Assembly (NCBI GenBank): GCA_003001795.1
Contig: PVNI01000029.1
Span: 1 to 42,541, forward strand
DNA from: Actinomadura viridilutea
GTDB taxonomy: Bacteria > Actinomycetota > Actinomycetes > Streptosporangiales > Streptosporangiaceae
Direction: 5' to 3'
Length of the DNA: 42,541 nt
The position numbers and the translations under genes were made by a program. Under the pieces are notes generated by a model. It was not told the DNA's origin. It was given only the letters and a program-made list of their open reading frames with translations, and did no database searches. This document shows positions 1 to 7,976 of this stretch, piece by piece; positions within the stretch are counted from its first letter, which is position 1, and each line of letters starts with the position of its first letter.

Positions 1-18
1 GCGGCTGTCTGGTAGCTC

Positions 19-232
19 CACACCACGCCAGGAGGTCCTCCCCATTTCAAGATCATCCAGCCGTGTCGCCGTCACCAACGTCCATGGTCAGTACAGCTAG
101 ATGACCTTGGCGACCGAGGAGCTCCCGACGGGTGGTGCGAATCTCGGTCGACTCACACCACCCCAGGGGGTCCTCCCCCTTTTCAAGCTCAACGGACCGT
201 GCCGCCGTCACCAGCCATGGTCAGTACACCTG
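19..232. repeat. Imperfect direct repeat, period 135 bp
   Basis: Two related segments of about 79 bases, at 19-97 and 154-232, start 135 bases apart. Shared blocks include a CACACCA start, a GGTCCTCCCC core, TTTCAAG, CCGTCACCA and CCATGGTCAGTACA near the end. The bases before each copy also look related, so this may be a tandem array cut by the window edge. It lies downstream of dnaB and I see no protein in it. It could be a decayed mobile-element end or a repeat family; I cannot tell which. Confidence 0.6.
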
Positions 233-264
233 GCCCGCAGCGTGCAGGCACCACAAGCCCCGAA

Positions 265-285
265 CGAACGGCAGAGTGCCGTTCG
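265..285 (-). terminator. Hairpin downstream of dnaB
   Basis: CGAACGGCA and TGCCGTTCG form a perfect 9-bp stem around a GAG loop, about 65 bases past the dnaB stop codon. There is no T-run, which is usual for high-GC actinobacterial terminators. The region from 1 to 350 holds this hairpin and the 135-bp repeat and no gene I can support. Confidence 0.45.
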
Positions 286-350
286 CCGAGGCGACGGCCG
301 TTGGAGACCGGCGGCGTGGGCAGCGGCGGCGGCGAGGCCGAGGGGCGCCG

Positions 351-3107
351 TTACTGGGCCATGTCGACGAAGCGGCTGTAGTGGCCTTGGAACGCCACCG
401 TCACCGTCGCCGTCGGCCCGTTGCGGTGCTTGGCCACGATCAGGTCCGCCTCACCGGCACGCGGGGACTCCTTCTCGTAGGCGTCCTCCCGATGCAGCAG
501 GATCACCATGTCCGCGTCCTGCTCGATCGAACCGGACTCGCGCAGGTCCGACACCATGGGCTTTTTGTCCGTCCGCTGCTCCGGACCGCGGTTCAGCTGC
601 GACAGCGCGATGACCGGCACGCCGAGCTCCTTGGCCAGCAGCTTCAGCGAACGGGAGAACTCCGACACCTCGACCTGGCGGCTCTCCACCTTCTTGCCCG
701 ACGTCATCAGCTGCAGATAGTCGACGATGACGAGCCGCAGGTCATGCTGCTGCTTCAGCCGCCGGCACTTGGCGCGGATCTCCATCATCGACATGTTCGG
801 CGAGTCGTCGATGAACAGCGGAGCCTCGGCGACCTCGCTCATCCGCCGCGCCAGCCGCGTCCAGTCCTCGTCCGTCATCGTCCCGGACCGCATCGCGTGC
901 AGCGCCACCCGCGCCTCGGCCGACAGCAGCCGCATCGTGATCTCGTTGCGGCCCATCTCCAGGCTGAAGAACGCCGAGGTCAGCCCGTGCTTGATGGAGG
1001 CCGCCCGGGCGAAGTCCAACGCGAGCGTGGAGTTGTGCGTGGGGATGCACGACCGTCCGACCAGGTACATGTGGTCGTCGTTGTCCACCTGCACGCACCG
1101 CACCGGCACGCTCCGCACCGGCCGCACGTCCACGATGTACCGCACGCGGGCCGACGAGGGGACGGTTGCGCACTGCCGCGCCGCCTTGGCCGGCATTCGG
1201 AAGACCGGTCCGATGGGTGTGAACTCGACCCGGTAGAACGTCGAGGTCTCCGCGGGGCCGGCCGAGGGGCGCTCGACGGTCAACGCCGCCCGGTGGCCGA
1301 GCGTGAGGATCAGCTCCCGGACGTCGTCGGCCAGCCCGCGGTCCGCCAGGCCGAGCCGCACCCGTCCGTCGTCGGACACGTCCCCGCCGACGTCGAGCAG
1401 CCCGGCGAGCAGCGCCCGCCGCTGCTCCTCCGACGCCCGCAGATAGACGGCCGGGATGTGCTTGTTCCGCAGCAGCCCCAGGTCGCGCAGTCGCGCGCGG
1501 AGGCCGGGCAGGTCGCAGCCGCCCGGCGCGGCATGCCGGGCGACCGGCTGCCCCGCGCGTTCGATCTCCGCGAGGACCTCCTCGCCAAGGCCGGTGACCT
1601 CGCCGCCGTCGTCGTCACCGCGGCCGAGCCACACGCCGAGCACGTACGGGTCGAGGGGCAGGTCCGCGGGCGGCAGGTCGAACGGGGCCGCGACCGCCAC
1701 GGCGTGGTGGGGACGGCCGTCACCGTCGCACCGCAGCGTCGCCGCGATCTGCTCGGTGGTTTTGATCGACTCGTGGTGGACGGCCGCCGCGGCGTACCGG
1801 GCCGGGTCCGGGACGGCCGCTGCCGGCGTCGACCGGGTGCCGGACCGCCCGAGCCGCCCGTCGCACCTCCTGGACGGCCTCCCGCCCGGCAGGCCGTGCG
1901 CGTCGCCCGCCGCCGCAGCGCCGCCGTCGACGGCGCAGTCGGAACGGCTGGTCCGCTGCAGCGGCGCCCTGCGGACCGGCGCGCAGGCGGCTGCGCGGGG
2001 TTCCCGCGCCCGGCTCACGGCGTGCGCGGCGGTGGTGGCGCGGCCCGCCCACTGGCGGAGTTCGCGGGTCACCGCGTGCAAGGCATGGAAGGGCTTCTGG
2101 CCGACCGCCACCGCGGCGTCCCGGTGCCGGGCGTGCCCGCCGGAGCCGTTCACGACCGTGACGGCCGCGTCCACCGCGCGCTTCGCGGACACGCCCTCGA
2201 ACCGCCCGCGGCGGCTCACGCGGGTGATGGTCCGCCACTGGTGCTGGGCGTCGGCGACGATCACCTCTCCGTCGGAGAACTCGACCTCATAGCAGGGCCG
2301 CCCGTACATCACCTCGGTCGCCGCGACGACGCGGGTCGGCCTGCCGTCGGCTCCGATGAGCAGGTCGCCGACCTCGACCTCGCCCATGGTGGTCCAGCCG
2401 GTGGGGGTCGGCAGCGGCGTGTCGAGGCTCACCGCCTTCCCCATCGCGGGCCGCGCGGCGACGACGATCATCTGGCCCGGGTGCAGGCCGTTGGTGAGGG
2501 CGTCGAGGTCGGCGAAGCCCGTGGGGACGCCGACCATCTGGCCGCCGCGGCTGCCGATCGCCTCGATCTCGTCCAGGGTCCCGGGCATGATCTCGCTGAG
2601 CGGGGCGTAGTCCTCCCCGCTGCGCTTGTCGGCGATGGCGAAGATCTCGGCCTGGGCCCGGTCGAGGATCTCGTCGGCGTCGGCGCCGTCGGCCGCGTAC
2701 CCCATCTGCACGATCCGGGTGCCGGTCTCGACGAGCTTGCGCAGCACCGAACGCTCGCGAACGATCTTCGCGTAGTAGCCCGCGTTGGCGGCGGTGGGCA
2801 CCGAGGAGATCAGCGTGTGCAGGTAGGGGGCGCCGCCCACCCGGCCGATCTCGCCGCGCTTGGTCAGCTCGCCCGCCACGGTGACGGCGTCGGCGGGGTC
2901 GCCGCGCCCGTACAGGTCGAGGATGACGTCGAAGATGATCTGGTGCGCGGGACGGTAGAAGTCCTGGGTGCGCAGGACCTCGATGACCTCGGCGATCGCG
3001 TCCTGGGACAGCAGCATGCCGCCCAGCACGCCCTGCTCGGCGGTGATGTCGTGCGGTGGGGTGCGTTCGAACTCCTGACCTTGGGGTCCGAGATCGGTCA
3101 CACTCAC
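351..3107 (-). CDS. dnaB: Replicative DNA helicase DnaB with intein
   Basis: Hexameric 5'-3' helicase that unwinds DNA at the replication fork. The precursor is 918 residues. Removing the 468-residue intein (residues 225-692) leaves 450 residues, the normal DnaB size. The N-terminal domain (FERTPPHD, then AEQGVLGGML) and the RecA-like domain are intact. The Walker A motif GK|ST is split by the intein. The Walker B region LVIVDYLQLM and the H4-loop segment SQLNRGPEQR are uninterrupted, so there is only one intein. I chose the GTG at 3107 because it follows a GGGGTGGGA ribosome site and begins as other actinobacterial DnaB proteins do (SVTDLGP); an upstream in-frame ATG adds 68 unlike residues. 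Splicing must occur before the P-loop can bind ATP, so helicase production depends on the intein. Confidence 0.97.
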   Translation of the reverse strand: MSVTDLGPQGQEFERTPPHDITAEQGVLGGMLLSQDAIAEVIEVLRTQDFYRPAHQIIFDVILDLYGRGDPADAVTVAGELTKRGEIGRVGGAPYLHTLISSVPTAANAGYYAKIVRERSVLRKLVETGTRIVQMGYAADGADADEILDRAQAEIFAIADKRSGEDYAPLSEIMPGTLDEIEAIGSRGGQMVGVPTGFADLDALTNGLHPGQMIVVAARPAMGKAVSLDTPLPTPTGWTTMGEVEVGDLLIGADGRPTRVVAATEVMYGRPCYEVEFSDGEVIVADAQHQWRTITRVSRRGRFEGVSAKRAVDAAVTVVNGSGGHARHRDAAVAVGQKPFHALHAVTRELRQWAGRATTAAHAVSRAREPRAAACAPVRRAPLQRTSRSDCAVDGGAAAAGDAHGLPGGRPSRRCDGRLGRSGTRSTPAAAVPDPARYAAAAVHHESIKTTEQIAATLRCDGDGRPHHAVAVAAPFDLPPADLPLDPYVLGVWLGRGDDDGGEVTGLGEEVLAEIERAGQPVARHAAPGGCDLPGLRARLRDLGLLRNKHIPAVYLRASEEQRRALLAGLLDVGGDVSDDGRVRLGLADRGLADDVRELILTLGHRAALTVERPSAGPAETSTFYRVEFTPIGPVFRMPAKAARQCATVPSSARVRYIVDVRPVRSVPVRCVQVDNDDHMYLVGRSCIPTHNSTLALDFARAASIKHGLTSAFFSLEMGRNEITMRLLSAEARVALHAMRSGTMTDEDWTRLARRMSEVAEAPLFIDDSPNMSMMEIRAKCRRLKQQHDLRLVIVDYLQLMTSGKKVESRQVEVSEFSRSLKLLAKELGVPVIALSQLNRGPEQRTDKKPMVSDLRESGSIEQDADMVILLHREDAYEKESPRAGEADLIVAKHRNGPTATVTVAFQGHYSRFVDMAQ
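1032..2435 (-). other. Class 3 intein in DnaB P-loop, degenerate endonuclease
   Basis: In-frame 468-residue insert between Lys and Ser of the Walker A motif. It starts with Ala (A225 of the precursor) instead of Cys or Ser and ends THN before Ser+1. It carries the class 3 signature: Trp two residues after the block B His (HQW, H289/W291), Cys at block F (VRCVQVD, C671) and Thr before the terminal His-Asn (T690). In this class the block F Cys does the first acyl transfer. Two LAGLIDADG-like motifs are present, but the catalytic acid positions read Arg (WLGRGD, R496) and Gly (LLDVGG, G574). Homing endonuclease activity is therefore probably lost while splicing residues are kept. About 150 Ala/Arg/His-rich residues (near 1773-2231) lie between block B and the endonuclease-like region. 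Confidence 0.9.
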
Positions 3108-4041
3108 CTGTCCCACCCCCCTCGATCGATCACCGCATGCCTCACCGGCACCGCGGTCGCCCCGGTTCCCAGATGTATCGGAAGCCTCCGACATTCTCCG
3201 GGCGGGCGTGCCGGGGGCGCAAAGGCGGCTGTGGACGGGGTGTGGACGGCATGTGCACACACGCCGGAAGGGCTGTGCACAACCTGGGGACAACCCTGAG
3301 GACAACTCCATTCAAGATCGCGTGTCGGTGTCCTGGCCTGCGCAAATGCTGTCCACCGGGTGTGCGGGAAAGAAAGTTCGCCGCCCCCGCGACACCGGGC
3401 CGTTCATCCACGGTCGCGTCCGCGCCACGCAGCGGCCATGAAGAACGGATAGTACGCCGACGGCATCCGTCTCAGCCCTCTGACCCGCGGTGCAACGCCC
3501 GCCTCAACGTCGATGCGCCGCCCTCTGCAAGCCCGATGCGACGTCATATCCTCGGCTGCGCCGACGCCTCGAGCGCGGCGACGCGCTGTTCTTCCTGCCT
3601 GCGTTCATGCCTCACCCGCTCTGCTGTTGTCGTGATGACCTGGCCTTGGGACGCGCCGCGAGGCAAGTGCGGCGAGGCGGATGGCACGCGTTCGCGCCGT
3701 CCACGTCAGGCGGTTCTCTACAGAGGGAGCAGCCACGAGCAGTTGTGCACACGGCGGAGACGGGGAGAGCAGCGGCGCCGGGGGGAAGAGCGGAAGCGCA
3801 GCCTTTGGCCGACGTCAATGAGAGTGCGCACGGCGCCCGCGCCCCAGCCCGGCATTGAGGTGAGTCTTCGGGGACATGCGGAGGGCCTCGAGGCGACGGC
3901 CCACGCGTGTGCGATCTGGACGACATCAAACACAGCGGCCCTGCGATCGTCCCGTCTGACCTGCTCGACGACCTTCTCGGTCCCGTCCCAGCGCTGGAGG
4001 CGCCGGGTGTATAGGTCCCGATCTCTGTAATCCTCAATGGT
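3108..4041. other. Long intergenic region upstream of dnaB
   Basis: Over 900 bases between divergently read dnaB and the MATE gene. The dnaB-proximal 250 bases hold DnaA-box-like motifs (separate entry). The rest (about 3360-4040) is less GC-rich than its surroundings. A minus-strand open frame at 3718-4092 has G/C-biased third positions in its middle and a charged stretch (LQRWDGTEKVVEQVRRDD), but it matches no family I know, lacks a good start and overlaps the MATE start. I do not call it a gene; it may be a relic. Confidence 0.5.
3229..3357. promoter_or_regulatory. Cluster of DnaA-box-like motifs
   Basis: Motifs resembling the actinobacterial DnaA box TTGTCCACA, in either orientation, occur at 3229 (CTGTGGACG), 3240 (GTGTGGACG), 3251 (ATGTGCACAC), 3273 (CTGTGCACAA) and 3349 (CTGTCCACC), with GGGGACAA at about 3287. 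None is perfect. They lie 120-250 bases upstream of the dnaB start, so DnaA control of dnaB or local DnaA titration is possible. This is inference from motif similarity. Confidence 0.4.
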
Positions 4042-4069
4042 TTGATATCGATTACCGAGTTGATACCGT
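4042..4069 (+). promoter_or_regulatory. Candidate promoter of the MATE gene
   Basis: TTGATA at 4042-4047, a 16-base spacer, and TACCGT at 4064-4069, in a locally AT-richer patch. The GTG at 4077 lies 7 bases beyond the -10-like box and has no ribosome site, which fits leaderless translation. Confidence 0.4.
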
Positions 4070-4076
4070 TGCGGCG

Positions 4077-5414
4077 GTGATGGGCGGTTCACGACTGCGG
4101 TTGCGCTGGAACGCGCACGACCGGGAGATCCTGCGGCTCGCGCTGCCCGCGTTCGGCGCGCTGATCGCCGAACCGCTGTTCCTGCTCTCCGACTCGGCCA
4201 TCGTGGGCCACCTGGGCACGGCGCAGCTCGGCGGTCTGGGGGTGGCCGGTCAGGCGCTGGCGACGCTGGTGTACCTGTGCGTCTTCCTCGCGTACGGCAC
4301 CACCGCCGGGGTGGCCCGTCAGGTGGGGGCCGGGGACGTGCGGGCGGCGATCCGGCAGGGCATCGACGGCATGTGGCTGGCGCTGGCCATCGGGACGGTG
4401 CTCGCCGTCGCGGGATGGCCGCTGGTCCCCTGGCTGGTCGACGTCTTCGGCGCCTCGGACGCGGTCACCCCGTACGCCCGCACGTACCTCACGGTCAGCC
4501 TGCTCGGCATCCCCGGAATGCTCGTCGTGCTGGCGGGCACAGGGGTGCTGCGCGGCCTCCAGGACACCCGCACGCCGCTGCTGGTCTCCGTCGCGGGCTT
4601 CTCGGGAAACCTCGCGCTGAACCTGGTGTTCGTCCTGGGCCTGGGCTGGGGCGTCGCCGGCTCGGCCTGGGGCACCGTGATCGCGCAGACGGTCAGCGCC
4701 GGCGTGTACGTCGCGGTGGTGCTCCGCGCGGCCCGCAGGCACGGCTCCCCTGTGGGGCCGGACCTGGCGGGAATGCGCACCGCCGCCACGGCAGGGGTGA
4801 ACCTGGTGGTGCGGACCGCGGCGCTCCGGGTGGTGCTGATCGTGGGCACGTCCGTGGCGGCGCGCATGGGCGACACCGAGATCGCGGCCTACCAGGTGGG
4901 ATTCCAGGTGTGGAACCTGCTGGCGCTCGCCCACGACGCCGTCGCGATCGCCGGACAGGCGATCATCGGACGCCATCTCGGCGCGGCCGACACCGCGGGC
5001 GCTCGCGGCGCCACCCGTCGGATGGTGCAGTGGGGGGTCGCGTGCGGGGCGCTGTTCCTGGTCGCCGTCCTCGTCGTGCGGCCGTGGCTCCCCGCGTTCT
5101 TCACCGACGACGAACAGGTGCGCGACGCGCTGCTGGCCAGCCTCATCGTGATCGCGGCGATGCAGCCGATCGCGGGTGTCGTGTTCGTCCTGGACGGCAT
5201 CCTCATCGGCGCGGGCGATGGCGCGTACCTGGCCGCCAGCACGGTCATCGCGACGCTGACGTTCCTGCCCGCCGCGTTGCTCGCGTACGGCGCGGACGCG
5301 GGGCTCGTGGGATTGTGGCTTGCCCTCGGGCTGTGGATGACCACTCGGATGGTGACCCTGGGGGTGCGGTCGCTCGGCAACGCTTGGATGGTCACCGGCG
5401 CCGTCCGCCGCTGA
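4077..5414 (+). CDS. MATE family efflux transporter (DinF-like)
   Basis: Integral membrane exporter of about 445 residues, the usual MATE length, with about 12 hydrophobic segments in two homologous halves. The N-terminal half opens with PAFGALIAEPLFLLSDSAIV, typical of the DinF branch; the second half repeats the pattern around AAYQVGFQVWNLL. MATE proteins expel cationic drugs or metabolites using Na+ or H+ gradients; the substrate here cannot be read from sequence. Two starts are possible three bases apart, GTG at 4077 and ATG at 4080. Neither has a clear ribosome site, and a -10-like box sits just upstream, so the transcript may be leaderless. It stands alone, divergent from dnaB. A MATE gene beside dnaB is, as I recall, common in actinobacteria. 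Confidence 0.92.
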   Translation: MMGGSRLRLRWNAHDREILRLALPAFGALIAEPLFLLSDSAIVGHLGTAQLGGLGVAGQALATLVYLCVFLAYGTTAGVARQVGAGDVRAAIRQGIDGMWLALAIGTVLAVAGWPLVPWLVDVFGASDAVTPYARTYLTVSLLGIPGMLVVLAGTGVLRGLQDTRTPLLVSVAGFSGNLALNLVFVLGLGWGVAGSAWGTVIAQTVSAGVYVAVVLRAARRHGSPVGPDLAGMRTAATAGVNLVVRTAALRVVLIVGTSVAARMGDTEIAAYQVGFQVWNLLALAHDAVAIAGQAIIGRHLGAADTAGARGATRRMVQWGVACGALFLVAVLVVRPWLPAFFTDDEQVRDALLASLIVIAAMQPIAGVVFVLDGILIGAGDGAYLAASTVIATLTFLPAALLAYGADAGLVGLWLALGLWMTTRMVTLGVRSLGNAWMVTGAVRR

Positions 5415-5601
5415 CCGGATGGCGCCAGGCTGCGTGCCATGCCCACAGGAGGTCGCCGGTGGACGGGTAGCACAGCCGGCGGTCGCCAGGTCGGGCGCCG
5501 TTGCGGGCCGCGGAGTCGGCGGCCGAGTGCCGCAGCCTCACGTTTCTTGTGTTGGACGGGACCACACCGCCGAATCGACCGCACCGGGACCGCCGAGTCG
5601 C

Positions 5602-5607
5602 TAGGAT
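5602..5607 (+). promoter_or_regulatory. -10 box for a leaderless gene
   Basis: TAGGAT fits the actinobacterial -10 pattern TAnnnT and ends 6 bases before the ATG at 5614. The transcript would start at or next to the ATG. No convincing -35 box is visible. Confidence 0.5.
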
Positions 5608-5613
5608 TCGAAC

Positions 5614-5802
5614 ATGCGTTCTAACAACGGTGAGCGACTGGCCCTTCTGACCCAGGCGATCGACGACCTGGCAGCCGAGGGCATGGCCGGCCTGCCTCCG
5701 GAAACCCTGGTGGAACGCATCGCGGGCATCTGGTCGCTCGTCGAGGGCATCGACCCAGAGATCGCCCGCCGCCGTTCGCGCTACATGACCACGGACAACT
5801 GA
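5614..5802 (+). CDS. Small acidic protein of unknown function, 62 aa
   Basis: A 62-residue product with a charged, likely all-helical body (LLTQAIDDLAAEG, then LVERIAGIWSLVEGIDPEIA). It has no signal peptide, membrane segment or metal motif. I do not recognise the family. Its reality is supported by G/C-biased third positions, balanced composition and a TAnnnT box six bases before the ATG, which suggests leaderless translation. It follows the MATE gene by about 200 bases in the same direction but seems to have its own promoter. The helix-turn-helix-sized body could mediate small protein-protein interactions; that is speculation. Confidence 0.65.
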   Translation: MRSNNGERLALLTQAIDDLAAEGMAGLPPETLVERIAGIWSLVEGIDPEIARRRSRYMTTDN

Positions 5803-6555
5803 GTCCAAGGCCGCGACAGGAGCCCGCTGCGTTCGCCGCGTCCCTCCGTCACCCACGCCCCACGCCGATGAGGGACGCGGCCCAGGGCTTCTGACAAGCC
5901 GTACCGGCTACCACGAACGGGCGTCGCAGCCGCCGAGCGTCCTCGCCGCAACGCCGATCCCGCCCGCTGACTTTCCGGGCCCCGCTCGGAGCCTGTCACC
6001 GCACCTCGCTTATCCCTCGGCTCCCGCAGCGGCCACGGCGCCTCACCTTCGATCGGACCGTCGTCGCCTGGCTGCCCGAAGGCGGTGGTGGAAGCAGGCG
6101 GCGGGAGCACCATCCACCTGCAAACATCGAGCAGAGCCCACGCGTGATGGCCAGCTGGGCCCCGCTCGAAGTTGCGCTCGCAGGCTTGTGCCAGCGGCGT
6201 CGAGAGCGGCCTCCCCGACGACAGTGGCTCGATCCCAGCCAAGACTCAGCAGCCCAAGTCGGCGCATTTTCGGCACCAGCGAGTCGCCTGCCAGCGGATG
6301 ACGCGAAACGAGCACACCGGTGGCGCCCTGGAGGGCTGACCCGCCCCCGCACAGGCGGCGGCCAGCAGCTCGTGGACGGCCGCACGGCGGTGCTGTCTTC
6401 TCTTGCGTACTCGGCCCGCGGCTGCCCTACGCACCGGTCACTCAACAGACTCCGAAAGGCATGCGGCTTCGGCGCAAGGTGAAAGACGGCCGCGCGCGAC
6501 CAAGACAGCCGCACGGCGATGGGTGACGGACGGTGCCGAGAATCCCTCGCCGATG
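5803..6555. other. Intergenic region, possible gene relic
   Basis: About 750 bases without a convincing gene. On the minus strand, protein-like text runs in one frame (GLLSLGWDRATVVGEAALDA, near 6200-6290) and seems to continue in another (AQACERNFERGPAGHHAWAL, near 6120-6190), as if a gene had suffered a frameshift. I cannot assign a family. The rest is open in several frames only because of high GC. Confidence 0.35.
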
Positions 6556-7557
6556 CTACTCCGCCTGATCGATCGGAGACGGGAACGGAACCGGCTGATC
6601 AGATACCGGTGGTGGCGAGGCAGAGGGGCCGGCGGCGCTCGGCTCGGATGGCGCAGTGCGCGGGAGCTCACTGGACGCGGCGTGCACTGTGTCGGGCCCA
6701 TCGGCTCGAGGCGCGGGAGACGTGCTCGGCGCGGTGGAAGCGTCGGTCTCCCCGCGAGCAGGCGAGGACTCCGCCTTCTTACCTGCCCGCCTCTTCTTCG
6801 GTCGGCCGCGTCCGGTCGCCCCCTCGAGGCGGTGCGCGACGCGGTGCCGCAGGTCGGGAAGCAGGTCGTACAGGACGTCGCCGGGGCACTCGGTGTCGGC
6901 GAAGTCGCGGTGACCGACGATGGCGCGGTACGGGTCGAGGTCGTACCGCGCGCACAGCCACGCGCAGACCCGCTCCAGCGAGTCCCAGAGCGCACCGGGC
7001 ACCTCGGCGTTCATGTAGGTGCCCTCGTTCTCGATACCGATCGCGTGGCGGTTGTGGCCCCGGACATGCGCGCCGACGACCAGGCGTCCCCTGCGAAGGG
7101 CGCTCAAGGTGCGGTTGCGGCCCTCCATCACGTGGCCGCCGCGGCTGATGGTGAGCTGCTGCCCGGTGTCGGCCCACCCTCGGACGTGCATGTGGTGGCG
7201 CTGGATCCAGCGGGACAGCCAGTAGGCGTGGGCGAGCGAATCGTCCCGGTAGTTGGGGGTGGCCGTGTGATGGACGACGATCTTCTTCGGCGCCCGGCGC
7301 AGGACTTTGGCGCGCTTGCGCGGAGGGCGCGCGCCCCACTCGCGGCGCGTGTGGATTCGCGGACGGAGCGCGGTGAGAGCGGCGCGCCGGGCGTCGCCCC
7401 CGGGCGCGGCCAGGCTCGAATCGGCCGAGGCAGCGCCCCCGGCGGACAGCGCCTCCAGAAGGAAGGCGTCCAGCAGTCCGATTCCCAGCGCCCCCGTCAC
7501 CGTCCGGCGCATCGGCCCTAGGTCATCGTCATCGCTGCCGTCCGCGAACGCGCCCAT
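6556..7557 (-). CDS. Secreted PGRP/amidase_2 family protein
   Basis: A 333-residue protein. Residues 16-45 (MRRTVTGALGIGLL, then a run of small residues) look like an export signal. Residues about 68-230 form a peptidoglycan-recognition/N-acetylmuramoyl-L-alanine amidase type 2 domain. The tail of about 85 residues is Lys/Arg-rich and then Pro/Ser/Ala-rich, probably disordered or wall-associated. Zinc ligands are present: H96 (VVHHTA), H216 (GHRDF) and C224 (TECPGD). The Tyr that assists catalysis in T7 lysozyme, usually in GWxDIGY, is Gln here (GWADTGQQ, Q133). The protein may therefore bind or cleave the peptide stem differently. I chose the ATG at 7557 because GGAGGGG precedes it; an ATG at 7512 would give a more classical signal peptide. 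Monocistronic. Confidence 0.88.
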   Translation of the reverse strand: MGAFADGSDDDDLGPMRRTVTGALGIGLLDAFLLEALSAGGAASADSSLAAPGGDARRAALTALRPRIHTRREWGARPPRKRAKVLRRAPKKIVVHHTATPNYRDDSLAHAYWLSRWIQRHHMHVRGWADTGQQLTISRGGHVMEGRNRTLSALRRGRLVVGAHVRGHNRHAIGIENEGTYMNAEVPGALWDSLERVCAWLCARYDLDPYRAIVGHRDFADTECPGDVLYDLLPDLRHRVAHRLEGATGRGRPKKRRAGKKAESSPARGETDASTAPSTSPAPRADGPDTVHAASSELPRTAPSEPSAAGPSASPPPVSDQPVPFPSPIDQAE

Positions 7558-7976
7558 CTCATTCCCCTCCGAGGTCGGATCACTACAGAAGGTAGTTGTC
7601 CGACAGACGGGGCACCAAGGACAGGGCGTGTCATGGACGTTTCACATGAAACGAGGATCGCCCGGCCCATAGAACAGGGCGCCATTGTCGAAGTCGCAGC
7701 CCGCCACAGCCGGCGAACTCGCTGCATGTAAGGCGCTACCGGGGGCGGCCCGTCGTCCGCGTAGGGCCGCGCTGTGATCACCGAGCGGCTGTCAACGCGT
7801 CCAGGCGCAGCGCAGACGACAGGCTCCGACCAGCCTTGTCCAGTGGATCTCGTTGTGGCGGCGCAGCCGGATGGGCCGACGCCGTGGGTGGCGACGCGGT
7901 ATGACGCGGACCGTCCTGACTCGGTGTTCGGCTGATGACGATCTCGCACCGCCTGGGTCGTCAGCGCCGTACACGG
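7558..7976. other. Intergenic region with parS-like site
   Basis: About 420 bases between the amidase gene and the rplI terminator. It holds the 14-base parS-like palindrome (separate entry), and presumably the amidase promoter. No gene here can be supported; the open frames lack family resemblance. Confidence 0.5.
7639..7652. promoter_or_regulatory. parS-like ParB binding site
   Basis: GTTTCACATGAAAC differs from the bacterial parS consensus GTTTCACGTGAAAC at one central base. ParB spreads from such sites, and in actinobacteria they cluster around oriC. This neighbourhood (dnaB, rpsF-rplI, and the murJ-sigM block) is origin-proximal in related genomes, and the site is intergenic, as many parS sites are. 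Confidence 0.6.

Noticed and set aside
1720..2238. Frameshift inside the intein
   Set aside because: The neighbouring frames are Arg/Gly/Pro-rich and not protein-like, whereas the DnaB frame keeps G/C-biased third positions throughout, so the insertion is in frame.
132..3299. Very long plus-strand open frame opposite dnaB
   Set aside because: It is a mirror frame of dnaB: Arg/Pro/His/Val-rich with no domain, caused by high GC and scarce stop codons.
3718..4092. Minus-strand 124-codon frame upstream of MATE
   Set aside because: Some protein-like text, but no recognisable family, no ribosome site, and it overlaps the MATE start and promoter. Kept only as a possible relic.
5600..5620. tRNA T-arm-like GGATTCGAAC
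   Set aside because: The flanking bases do not form a T stem and no cloverleaf fits on either strand; the motif is a -10 box next to a start codon.
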